Assembly (NCBI GenBank): GCA_015061055.1
Contig: SUXH01000008.1
Location: 39,239-103,238, forward strand
Direction of reading: 5' to 3'
Source: Bacteroidales bacterium
GTDB taxonomy: Bacteria > Bacteroidota > Bacteroidia > Bacteroidales > Muribaculaceae
DNA: 64,000 nt
Positions 44,166-53,325 of this stretch are shown in pieces. A model generated the notes under the pieces. That model did no database searches and was not told the DNA's origin. It was given only the letters and a program-made list of their open reading frames with translations. Within the stretch, counting starts at the first letter, position 1, and each line of letters begins with the position of its first letter. The translations under genes and the position numbers were made by a program.

Positions 44166-47100
44166 TTATTTTGCATCAATAGGTACACTATCCGGCGACA
44201 ACTCTAATTTAAATTTCTTTTTTCGCTTAAAGAATTCAAACGGCTTATCAAAATCATATTTAAACACGATACCTACACCCTGTGTGGTCAACGCATTCTT
44301 AACATAGTAGTTTTGATCATTGAAGTGATTATATGCTTTCAATCTCACATTTCCCGATTTATTTAACAAATATTCAATATCAAAATCGCCAATAAAATTA
44401 CTATTATTTGCCGACACCATTTTATCACGATAGCCAAAATTACCATTAAGCAACAATCTATTATTCAGCAACTGACTCGACAAAGCCAAATTAACCTCCA
44501 CATCAGAGAAGTCACCTTTATCACTCTTAAAGTTAGGAGAAATACGCCAATTATCGCTTATTTGCCCAAGCATACTTGTCAATTGCGACGATATTGTTGA
44601 CGAAGCTACCGATGTTAGCTCATTATTATTTTTTGTGCCTCCCATATATTCAGGTGTATAGAATCGGTTCAATGCAAGCAGATAAATAATTTGTCTATTC
44701 ATCATATCATCAGTACTGATAATACTTTTCACTTTGCGATAAGCATCACTCGTCAATGTTGGAAAATTCAAGTCAAACACAACATTTGGTTCTGCAATCT
44801 TACCCGTTACTTTCAACAATGCTTGCACAGGCACATTTGTTCTATTAAATTCTTTATCGGTTGCAAACGATTCATCTAAGTCAAGCAAATTAGCATTTAA
44901 CGGATATACAGCCTCTATGTTTATATCAGCATCATACGGATTACCATCAAATGAAATGCTACTTCCTTCGTTAATCAAGAAGTCCTTTACTATAATATCT
45001 TGAAGTGTAAAATTATATGTTCCTTTATCTATCGTATACTTACCTTGCAAGAACAAATCGGCCGATGAATCGTATTTCATCGTCAATGATCCCGAGCCTG
45101 TTGCCTTAACTTTATCTCCACCCACAGGGTCCATTATAAGAATCAATTGCCCCAACGGATTTATTTCGGCATTTATTTCAACAAGTATTTTACTACTTGA
45201 AGTTGTAGCATTATTCTTCTTTTGTAGAGCCAAATATTTTTCCAAATCTTTTCTTTTGCTGTTTTCTCGCTCTATTCGCTCTCGTTCAGCTTTTCTCTTG
45301 TCGGTAAATGTAACAAAATCATATTCATAAGCAGTCTGTTCATCAGACAATTCAAAGTAAAACTTACTACCTGCTGCGGTCGACATATTAACTTCTATTT
45401 CTACCAACCCTGGTTCACCTACTACGGTTGCTCCACCATTTCCAAATATAGTTCCATACCAAGGATCTATCTTCTTTGAAGGATAATCATAGCACAACAA
45501 ATCCTGTGCTTCCGTTACATCAAATCGGAATGACGCATTATGAAAATCTTCGTGCGCCACATATCCCGACAAGTTTGCAGTTTTCCCAAATCGGTCCTTT
45601 AATTGTACATTATCAAATGTGATAAGTCCGGGGACTATTTTTATCGAATCAGTTGCCCAATAATATACATTAGTATAATCTACCTTCACCTTTAAGTCTT
45701 CTGCAAAAATATCTCCTTTCAGATTTAAAGTACTGAATTTACCATATAACTGAGCATATCCCGAAGCATAACCATCAAGATCACTCGTGATAGCCGACAT
45801 AAATGGTTTCATAAATCCCACCTTCAGTTTTTCGGCTTCAAAATCAAAACGCATTGAATCTTTCAATACATATATTTCGCCATCAACCATACTCTCACAT
45901 CCATTAGGTTGAGAGATATCGGCTTTTATTGCCACAAACTTATTCTCATTATTCCAAAAACTCTTTATATTGGCATCACCAAGAAGTGTATTATTATATT
46001 CTAATCCATCTACAAAAAAATGGTCCGTTTCCAATCGAGGCTCTTTACCTAACAATTCAGACGCAACAATTTTACCCGTTGCATATCCCCCAAAAGTTAC
46101 ATTATTGATTTGCAATGTTTCAAATATATAATCAAGATTAATATCTTTAAGTTCAACTTCTAATTTATCATCAGGCTCACTCGACGTACGACCATTTATA
46201 CTTACAAATTGCTTATCGCATGTTACTTTGAAATTCTTTACCCTTATATTATTATCATATATTCCAATCTTTGAATCATGCACATACCAAGCAGTGTCAT
46301 TAAACACCAATGTGGTAGGATTCACATCAATCGTTGCCATTAGTTTATCGCTCTCTTTCACTCGAGTGATATTCATTGTCAAGTCTATATTTCCATGAAA
46401 ATCTTCTTCCCGGTCTACTACCCATGACACATCTGTATTAAACATATTTTTTCCGCCATTCCCTTCAACATCAAGTGTCATTTTACCCTTCTTGAGAGGC
46501 ATTGTTGTTTTAACATTCATCGACAAATAGCCATCTACCGGATTGGTTCCCACATATACACTGCTGTTTTCAATAAGTTTGTTCTTTTGTGCGATATATG
46601 GAGCATCAACATATAACGAGAAATGCTTACCTGTTTCATCCAGATTACCCGATAACTCAATAGGTGAAACTAAAGCAATCGGCGACTTAACGAGACTTAA
46701 CAATGAATTCATAGTTTCATTATTTTTAATAGTGAAACTATATTTAAAATCATTTGCCTTTCCGGCTGTTTTATTTGCAACAATACCTTCATTGGAAAAC
46801 AATGCCGGGAATTCTTGTGATAAGATCTGTTTCAATGTTGGTACTATCGTACTAAAATTATAATATCCTGTTACACTTCCATCTATCAAGTCCGATGTCA
46901 GTATTATCTCATATGGCGATTTTGTATTATCAGCCAACAGTTCTAAATTATCAATTAAGATTCCATCGCCGGCCTCATCAACAAATTTAACATCGAACAA
47001 TCTCACCTCACCATTCAAATTATCAATTTGATTGCCATCGGCATACGCATTGACCTTAAATGACAAATCGTGTTCGGGGTATTTATTAGAAATATTTATA

Positions 47101-48713
47101 TTTGCAAGATTACAATGGCTTACGGACAATGCTGCATCAAGATGAGATTTTTCACCATCGAGCAGAGCAAAACCATCTAATTTCATCACAAGATTCTCAT
47201 CATTAACCGACAATGCTCCATTAAACTTATTTCTTGCTACTTCAAGATTAGCCGAAATATCGTGGTAACGATACCCTTTCAATTCCACATACGAAATATT
47301 CCCTTTCACATCGGCCGAAACAGACCTATTTATCTTCACTCCATCTACAACCAAATCAAATGCTGTTTCACCCACAATTTCCGGAATCGATAACAATGAT
47401 CCGACATTAAATTTCTCGGTTCTCGCATGTCCTTTAAATCCCACCGACAAATTACTCTTGGAAAAATATCCATCAAGATTCAATATTCCTTTAGCTGTAG
47501 CAACATTTCCCTTAAAAAATGTATTTCTATTTGTACCTTTTAAAGTACCCTCAATTTTCACTCGATTGCTATTTCTTAATATATTTTCAGCCTTTTTCGA
47601 TGGCTTACCAAGAAGTGTAACTATTTCTGCTATCTCATGTGAATTTGCATTTACATAAATTTTAGGTAAATCCACTCTTAAAGAATCCATATTTACAAGA
47701 TTCTCTAATTTACCATTAATCCGCATTACTATTTGCTCGCTTGCAGTAGCGACCTCCAATTTAGACACATCAAGTTTTTTTGTCGATCCTTTGGCAAGAA
47801 GATTTATGCTTATCGGTTCATTCATTTTTCCTAATACAGGCGCAAAACATCTAAGATCATTAGGCGTAATATAGGTTCCTATGGTATTTATATCCCAATT
47901 TAAGTCCTTTAAATCTTTTCCAAGAGTTTTCAAACTATTAATTCTCAAATTGAAATCAGCTACATCTATATTTGAACGAGGCAACTCAGCTTTGAAACCT
48001 TCCACTGAAATAAGGCTATCACAAATATACGTATTTAACGATAATTTCAGCAATTGCAATCCACTTTCTTCTTCAAATGACAATCGCTTCAACTTCACAT
48101 TAAAGGCATTATTCTGAATACGTGGCAATGCTATATCAGCCTTCAAATTCTTAATTCGAATATGATTCTTATCAAATTTCTCGCTATTCTGAGGTTCACT
48201 CAGTACATCATACGACAATTTACTATTTCTAAGTACGATATTATATATTGTCAAATCAAATCTCTTTGGAGGATTCTTTTTGTCCTTTGGAGCTAAAATA
48301 TCTATCAAGAATTGAATATTTGGCTGAGAATCCGGTGTAGCCTTACTTACTCTTGCATCAAGACCCATAATTTCAGCATAAGTAAACACTAAACGCTTGC
48401 GCACAACCATATTATACAAACTGAGTCCTGCCCCGAGTTTATCTATTTTAAGCAATGGGGCATCGGTTGTATCATTAACCACCACATTTTCCAAAATCAC
48501 TTGATTGAACGGCATAATTTTTACTTTTTCTAATCGCACATCAGTATCAAGGATTGCCGACAACTCTTGTTCAGTTGTCTTTCTTACTTCATTTTGGAAT
48601 TCAGGGAATAATAATAACAAATACACCGACACAAAAATAGCGACAGCACCCACTATCCCTATAATTATCAGCGCACGAAATACTTTGTATATATTGTATA
48701 AAATCGATTTCAT
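44166..48713 (-). CDS. Second TamB (DUF490) homologue
   Basis: Starting at 48713 (MKSILYNIYK) rather than the frame's first Met at 48746, the product is 1515 residues. A transmembrane helix spans about residues 13-38, a long AsmA-like beta-rich region follows, and a C-terminal TamB domain is recognisable by 'IIYLLALNRFYTPEYMGG' (about 1370) and 'LLLNGNFGYRDK'. The consensus promoter at 48754-48724 places the start downstream of 48720, which supports this choice. Unlike the copy at 22359 it has no adjacent TamA/TamL gene; a DUF4421 barrel gene follows instead. It is a paralogue, perhaps serving a different outer-membrane partner. Confidence 0.9.
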   Translation of the reverse strand: MKSILYNIYKVFRALIIIGIVGAVAIFVSVYLLLLFPEFQNEVRKTTEQELSAILDTDVRLEKVKIMPFNQVILENVVVNDTTDAPLLKIDKLGAGLSLYNMVVRKRLVFTYAEIMGLDARVSKATPDSQPNIQFLIDILAPKDKKNPPKRFDLTIYNIVLRNSKLSYDVLSEPQNSEKFDKNHIRIKNLKADIALPRIQNNAFNVKLKRLSFEEESGLQLLKLSLNTYICDSLISVEGFKAELPRSNIDVADFNLRINSLKTLGKDLKDLNWDINTIGTYITPNDLRCFAPVLGKMNEPISINLLAKGSTKKLDVSKLEVATASEQIVMRINGKLENLVNMDSLRVDLPKIYVNANSHEIAEIVTLLGKPSKKAENILRNSNRVKIEGTLKGTNRNTFFKGNVATAKGILNLDGYFSKSNLSVGFKGHARTEKFNVGSLLSIPEIVGETAFDLVVDGVKINRSVSADVKGNISYVELKGYRYHDISANLEVARNKFNGALSVNDENLVMKLDGFALLDGEKSHLDAALSVSHCNLANINISNKYPEHDLSFKVNAYADGNQIDNLNGEVRLFDVKFVDEAGDGILIDNLELLADNTKSPYEIILTSDLIDGSVTGYYNFSTIVPTLKQILSQEFPALFSNEGIVANKTAGKANDFKYSFTIKNNETMNSLLSLVKSPIALVSPIELSGNLDETGKHFSLYVDAPYIAQKNKLIENSSVYVGTNPVDGYLSMNVKTTMPLKKGKMTLDVEGNGGKNMFNTDVSWVVDREEDFHGNIDLTMNITRVKESDKLMATIDVNPTTLVFNDTAWYVHDSKIGIYDNNIRVKNFKVTCDKQFVSINGRTSSEPDDKLEVELKDINLDYIFETLQINNVTFGGYATGKIVASELLGKEPRLETDHFFVDGLEYNNTLLGDANIKSFWNNENKFVAIKADISQPNGCESMVDGEIYVLKDSMRFDFEAEKLKVGFMKPFMSAITSDLDGYASGYAQLYGKFSTLNLKGDIFAEDLKVKVDYTNVYYWATDSIKIVPGLITFDNVQLKDRFGKTANLSGYVAHEDFHNASFRFDVTEAQDLLCYDYPSKKIDPWYGTIFGNGGATVVGEPGLVEIEVNMSTAAGSKFYFELSDEQTAYEYDFVTFTDKRKAERERIERENSKRKDLEKYLALQKKNNATTSSSKILVEINAEINPLGQLILIMDPVGGDKVKATGSGSLTMKYDSSADLFLQGKYTIDKGTYNFTLQDIIVKDFLINEGSSISFDGNPYDADINIEAVYPLNANLLDLDESFATDKEFNRTNVPVQALLKVTGKIAEPNVVFDLNFPTLTSDAYRKVKSIISTDDMMNRQIIYLLALNRFYTPEYMGGTKNNNELTSVASSTISSQLTSMLGQISDNWRISPNFKSDKGDFSDVEVNLALSSQLLNNRLLLNGNFGYRDKMVSANNSNFIGDFDIEYLLNKSGNVRLKAYNHFNDQNYYVKNALTTQGVGIVFKYDFDKPFEFFKRKKKFKLELSPDSVPIDAK

Positions 48714-48723
48714 AAATACTCTA

Positions 48724-48754
48724 CAAAGGTAAACATAAAGAACCAATTCCCCAA
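48724..48754 (-). promoter_or_regulatory. Promoter of second tamB
   Basis: On the minus strand TTG (48754-48752) and TACCTTTG (48731-48724) are separated by exactly 20 bp. The -7 box lies just upstream of the chosen start at 48713, implying a very short leader. Confidence 0.75.
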
Positions 48755-48777
48755 CTTATTCAGCGAATTGATTCTTT
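48737..48777 (-). terminator. Hairpin after the NAD synthetase gene, overlapping the tamB promoter
   Basis: AAAGAACCAATTC (48737-48749) pairs with GAATTGATTCTTT (48765-48777), 12 of 13 positions plus one wobble. It lies 47 bp after the NAD synthetase stop and overlaps the tamB -33 element. The U-tract is weak (ATGTTT). Confidence 0.55.
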
Positions 48778-48823
48778 AATATTTTTCATTTCGTTCTTAC
48801 AGAGAACAATATATTGAATTTCC

Positions 48824-50743
48824 TTATAACTTATCACATTCAGCAAGCCATAATTTCGCTGATGCATCACTCGGCATCTGCCAAGCACCTCGCGGAGACA
48901 GACTCACACTTACCACTTTAGGACCATCAGGTAAACAGGAACGTTTGAATTGTTGTACGAAGAAACGTCGATAGAATACACGCAGCCATTTCTTTATTGT
49001 TTCATCATCATACATTCCTTTAAAAGCTGTTCTAGCCAAGTTATATATTTTTTTAGGTGAGAATCCATAATAAATCACATTATATACATAAAAGTCATGC
49101 AATTCATATGGTCCCACCAAATCTTCAGTCTTCTGTTTTATATTACCCTTATCGTCAGCCGGCATTAATTCCGGACTTATAGGCGTGTCGACTATATCAA
49201 TCAAAATACTTTTTACACTTTCATCCTTTGAATTATAAGCAAACCAACGCACCAATTCCTGTACCAATGTTTTTGGCACACCGGAATTAACTCCATACAT
49301 CGACATATGATCGCCATTATAAGTAGCCCATCCAAGTACAAGTTCCGACAAATCTCCTGTTCCAAGTACCAAACCATTACATTCATTAGCATAGTCCATT
49401 AATATTTGTGTACGTTCACGAGCTTGGCTGTTTTCGTATGTAACATCTTTAATATTAGCATCATGGCCAATATCTTCAAAGTGCTGTAGTACAGACTTCT
49501 TAATTGATATTTCTTTCTGCGTTATCCCCAATTCGGTCATTAATTTCAACGCATTATTATAAGTTCTACCAGTAGTACCAAATCCCGGCATTGTAATTCC
49601 AACTATGCCCTTATAATCATAACCCAATTTTTCAAAAGCCTTATGACACACAAGTAATGCCAAAGTAGAATCCAGACCTCCCGATACGCCCAATACCACA
49701 TTCTTAATACCGGTAAATTGAAGTCTGCGCACTAAGCCTGCAACCTGTATCTCTACACATTCAGCACACAACTTACTCTTATCTTCATTGCCAGGTAAAA
49801 ATGGCGACTTTTCAACATATCGTTTTAATTCATAATCACATTCACATTTTAAGCTAAAGCCATCAATCTCTATTTCAATAAAATTTTGTGAATACTCAGC
49901 CTTAGAATCCACAAATACACTATATCTTCTACGTTCTGCCTCAATCAATTCTATATCTAAATCGGCAAACACAATATCACCGGTTTCTCTAAATGGAACT
50001 GACTCTGCCAATATTTTTCCTGTTTCGGCTACATATGCTCGTCCTCCATACACTAAGTCGGTTGTAGATTCTCCGTAACCTGAAGACACATAAACGTATC
50101 CTGCAAGATTTTTTAAAGACATATTCTTTACAATATCTTTAACTCGCTTATTTCCACCCAATTCCTCACTTGTTGCCGACAAATTCAGTATCACATTAGC
50201 ACCACTCAACGAAGCATTCACACTTGGTGCTATAGGAGCCAACATATCAGCACCTATTTCAATGGCTATTTTGATACCATTTTGCACAAACATCAAGTCA
50301 TTGCCAAAAACGACTTCATCAACTCCTATTTTCACTATCCTCCTCTCACTACTTACACCGCAAGAGAACCATTTTTTATCATCTGATGTGATATATGTTC
50401 TTGGAACTACTCCTAAAAATTGGCCTTTTGAAATAACAACAGCACAATCATACAATGCAACATCCAACTTAATTGGAGCTCCCACAACAATTATGCAATC
50501 TAGATCTGCCGAAACCTTCTTAATTTCGCATAGTCCTTCTACGGCTTTACGCTGAAGTATCGATTGCGCAAACAAATCCCCACACGTATATGCTGTAACA
50601 CACAATTCCGGATACACAAGAATCTTTGCACCTTCTGCACTTGCTTTTTGCGCGCTTTCAATTATACTATTTACATTATACTCACAATCAGCAACATTCA
50701 CTTGTGGAACTATTGCCGCCACCCTCAAATAGTCTGAATCCAT
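48824..50743 (-). CDS. nadE: NAD+ synthetase with degenerate glutaminase domain
   Basis: This 639-residue NadE has an N-terminal nitrilase-like domain (about 1-280) and a C-terminal synthetase domain with the P-loop LGVSGGLDSTLAL and 'GTGDLSELVLGWATYNGD'. Normal glutamine-dependent enzymes use a Glu-Lys-Cys triad. Here Glu46 (VYPELCVTAYTCGDL) remains. The usual VVPKTYLPNY is VVPRTYITSD (Lys to Arg115, with a short deletion after it), and the usual IEICEDLW is IEIGADML (Cys to Gly164, Glu to Ala165). The synthetase domain looks intact, so ammonia-dependent NAD synthesis is predicted. The start at 50743 (MDSDYLRVAAIVPQ) aligns with relatives I remember; 50761 is an alternative. A strong promoter lies at 50822-50792. 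Confidence 0.93.
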   Translation of the reverse strand: MDSDYLRVAAIVPQVNVADCEYNVNSIIESAQKASAEGAKILVYPELCVTAYTCGDLFAQSILQRKAVEGLCEIKKVSADLDCIIVVGAPIKLDVALYDCAVVISKGQFLGVVPRTYITSDDKKWFSCGVSSERRIVKIGVDEVVFGNDLMFVQNGIKIAIEIGADMLAPIAPSVNASLSGANVILNLSATSEELGGNKRVKDIVKNMSLKNLAGYVYVSSGYGESTTDLVYGGRAYVAETGKILAESVPFRETGDIVFADLDIELIEAERRRYSVFVDSKAEYSQNFIEIEIDGFSLKCECDYELKRYVEKSPFLPGNEDKSKLCAECVEIQVAGLVRRLQFTGIKNVVLGVSGGLDSTLALLVCHKAFEKLGYDYKGIVGITMPGFGTTGRTYNNALKLMTELGITQKEISIKKSVLQHFEDIGHDANIKDVTYENSQARERTQILMDYANECNGLVLGTGDLSELVLGWATYNGDHMSMYGVNSGVPKTLVQELVRWFAYNSKDESVKSILIDIVDTPISPELMPADDKGNIKQKTEDLVGPYELHDFYVYNVIYYGFSPKKIYNLARTAFKGMYDDETIKKWLRVFYRRFFVQQFKRSCLPDGPKVVSVSLSPRGAWQMPSDASAKLWLAECDKL

Positions 50744-50791
50744 TGTATTTGGTTTATACATTAATATATTAACAACTTATCCTTAGTTCTA

Positions 50792-50822
50792 CAAATTTAA
50801 TGACTAATCATAAATTCCACAA
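50792..50822 (-). promoter_or_regulatory. Promoter of nadE
   Basis: On the minus strand TTG (50822-50820) and TAAATTTG (50799-50792) are separated by exactly 20 bp, a full -33/-7 match. It is divergent from the promoter at 50876-50907. Confidence 0.75.
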
Positions 50823-50875
50823 CATTTTATTATCTATTCTTAGATTTTATGTCAATTTAAATAACATAATTACAA

Positions 50876-50907
50876 TTTGCTTTTTTACACAACTCTCACT
50901 ATATTTG
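50876..50907 (+). promoter_or_regulatory. Promoter of the binding-domain/PAS sensor gene
   Basis: TTTG (50876-50879) and TATATTTG (50900-50907) are separated by exactly 20 bp, a full consensus match, 30 bp before the GTG start at 50937. Confidence 0.78.
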
Positions 50908-50936
50908 TATTTTAAATCTTAAAAACCTTTTTTTAC

Positions 50937-53309
50937 GTGTTCAAATACAAATTAATATTATCTCTATTACTTTTTTTTATTAGTGTAACTTGCTACGCTG
51001 AAAGAGTTGTTACACTTAGAGTAAACGATTCATATGCTCCTTTTGAATACATCAATAAAGATGATAAACCGGTAGGATTCACAATAGAGATTTTTGATGC
51101 AATAAACCATATCAACAGAATCAACTATACAACTAAATCAAATAAAGAGATTTTCAACTTCTATTCTACAGTTCTCGATAGCTCAGAAATTGCTACTTCG
51201 ATGGACTCTATTCCTTCTCATAGTGAGTTCATTGCATCACAGCCATTTGGATATATCGACCACGATATTGTAGCACGTGTTTTCTCTGGCATCCATTCTT
51301 GGAAAGATTTAGATGGTAGAACGGTCCTTATCGTAAAGCACTCTCCTATTATAGATTATTTAAAAGAATACAATATCAAAGTCGACTTTGTTTTCATTAA
51401 AAATGTTTCTGATGGATTAAGATTATTATCATCAGGGAAATATGATGCTATGATTACAAGCAATGACGCTGCTTATTTCTACATCAACAAGCATAATCTT
51501 ACAAATCTATCTGTTAGACGATTATTTTGCCAACCGCTTTCTATAAAGTTTGTGATGCTAAACACACCACAGAACCAACTTATAATCGACAAAATCAATA
51601 GTTCACTTAGAACCATACGATCTAATGGTACTTACGACTCAATATATTTCAAAAGATTCTACCCTATTAATGAAGACTCTATTCAACCTTTTGAAATCAC
51701 ATTTTTGATTATTGGTGTCGTGATTACTATGATTCTTATCTTTTACGTTCTTTATGTTCATTGGTTATACCAAGCAGAAAAGAAGAAAAAGTCTCCTGTC
51801 ATCATTGATGACACCCCACTAATTACAAATATGCAGAAGATTTATGACTCTATTCCTACTATTACTGTTTATTTTGACAATTTAGGCAAACTAAAATTCA
51901 TCAATAAAGCAGGATATGAGCTTGTAAATTCTTCTCGACGCACAAAACTTTATTTTAATGAGAATTCTATTTTCGAACATACAATTCTCAACAACGAAAT
52001 GATTGATAAATTAAAAAATAAAACTGCAATTCATTTCACATATAATCTCATAAGCAAAGATAGTATTTTCAATCATCTCGGTGATTTTGTATTACCTAAA
52101 GATAAAATTTACAGCATATACATTATTCCTATAGCAAACTACGGAACGGCTCTAACCGGATATATTTCATATATATACGACATTACTGAGCTACACACTC
52201 TAAGCCAAAAGAATCTGCAATATGTAACTTCATTATCTCAAATTTCAGAGAACCATCTACTTAACATCTGTTATTATGATAGCGAAGAAGATAGATTCTA
52301 CTCATTCTCGGATAACAAAGCTCACAACACAGGTTTTTCGTACGAACAAGTTTTATCATATATTCACCCGCTTTCTCGTTCTCTATTCATCGAAGAATTC
52401 CTTTCCATACTTAATGGCGAAAAACGAAGCGCTCATATTTCAATAAAAGTAGCTCTTGGCAATTCCAACATATATGAATCGCGTGAAATAATTCTAAATG
52501 CTATCCGAGTTGACAGCAACACTACTATTGGTATATCACTCGCATCTTCTATCTCGGATAATTCAAATGTCGCACTTTCAAAACATAAAGAATTGCAAAA
52601 CAAACTTGACTTCTTAATGAAATCAAGCGAATATCAATTCCTTGAATTTAACCCACAGAGTCAAATATTCAACATCACAACACTCGATAATTCTCACCGA
52701 ATACTCGACTATGAAAAAATGAATAATTCAATACACCCCGACGATCGAGGCAAATCAGAAGAAATTATTCAAGAAATGCTCTCTAACCAAAAAGAGAATG
52801 CATACTTAGTGCTACGCATCAAAACCGGACTTTCCGACAAATATCAATATTATCGGATTAATCTGCATTCATATTACGACCCCAACACTGCCAACCAATA
52901 TATTATTGGTGTTTATCACAATATTTCCGATAATGTTCTTCGACTTCACGATCTTGAAGAGTTTAAAGAATCGGTTACCGAGCTTTGTAAAGCGAATTCC
53001 ATTGGCGTTTTTGAATTCATTCCTTACGAAATCGAACATTATATCGTACCAGATTATTTCTATGATAAATATGGAGTCAACGATGATAATTTTACTTCAC
53101 TTATGGACAATGAGTCACAAGATAAATTCGACGAACTATTATCGAAACTAAACAACAAAACCGAACACATCGACAAAACAATAGTCAAATTAAAATCTCC
53201 TATTACAAACAATTGGGTTGCATTCGAATTCACTATCAAATCTCTGTATGACGAAACCACCCAAGATATAAATAAATATTTAGGGGTAATCAAAGACTTA
53301 TCAGTATAA
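50937..53309 (+). CDS. Periplasmic solute-binding-domain/PAS sensor lacking an output domain
   Basis: This 790-residue protein starts at GTG. A signal peptide ends TCYA (about residue 21). A family 3 solute-binding domain (about 22-240) follows, with RVNDSYAPFEYINKDDKPVGFTIEIFDAI. One transmembrane helix (about 252-275) leads to a cytoplasmic part containing about four PAS-like repeats ('TVYFDNLGKLKFINKAGYEL', then 'GVYHNISDN' and 'GVIKDLSV' PAC-type ends). The protein stops right after the last PAS repeat; no histidine kinase, GGDEF, EAL or receiver domain is present in it or in the next 1 kb. It is followed 16 bp later by a glycosyltransferase gene. It may sense a small amino-acid-like ligand and signal to a separate partner, or have lost its kinase. 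Confidence 0.85.
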   Translation: MFKYKLILSLLLFFISVTCYAERVVTLRVNDSYAPFEYINKDDKPVGFTIEIFDAINHINRINYTTKSNKEIFNFYSTVLDSSEIATSMDSIPSHSEFIASQPFGYIDHDIVARVFSGIHSWKDLDGRTVLIVKHSPIIDYLKEYNIKVDFVFIKNVSDGLRLLSSGKYDAMITSNDAAYFYINKHNLTNLSVRRLFCQPLSIKFVMLNTPQNQLIIDKINSSLRTIRSNGTYDSIYFKRFYPINEDSIQPFEITFLIIGVVITMILIFYVLYVHWLYQAEKKKKSPVIIDDTPLITNMQKIYDSIPTITVYFDNLGKLKFINKAGYELVNSSRRTKLYFNENSIFEHTILNNEMIDKLKNKTAIHFTYNLISKDSIFNHLGDFVLPKDKIYSIYIIPIANYGTALTGYISYIYDITELHTLSQKNLQYVTSLSQISENHLLNICYYDSEEDRFYSFSDNKAHNTGFSYEQVLSYIHPLSRSLFIEEFLSILNGEKRSAHISIKVALGNSNIYESREIILNAIRVDSNTTIGISLASSISDNSNVALSKHKELQNKLDFLMKSSEYQFLEFNPQSQIFNITTLDNSHRILDYEKMNNSIHPDDRGKSEEIIQEMLSNQKENAYLVLRIKTGLSDKYQYYRINLHSYYDPNTANQYIIGVYHNISDNVLRLHDLEEFKESVTELCKANSIGVFEFIPYEIEHYIVPDYFYDKYGVNDDNFTSLMDNESQDKFDELLSKLNNKTEHIDKTIVKLKSPITNNWVAFEFTIKSLYDETTQDINKYLGVIKDLSV

Positions 53310-53325
53310 CCCTATTACAATATTT

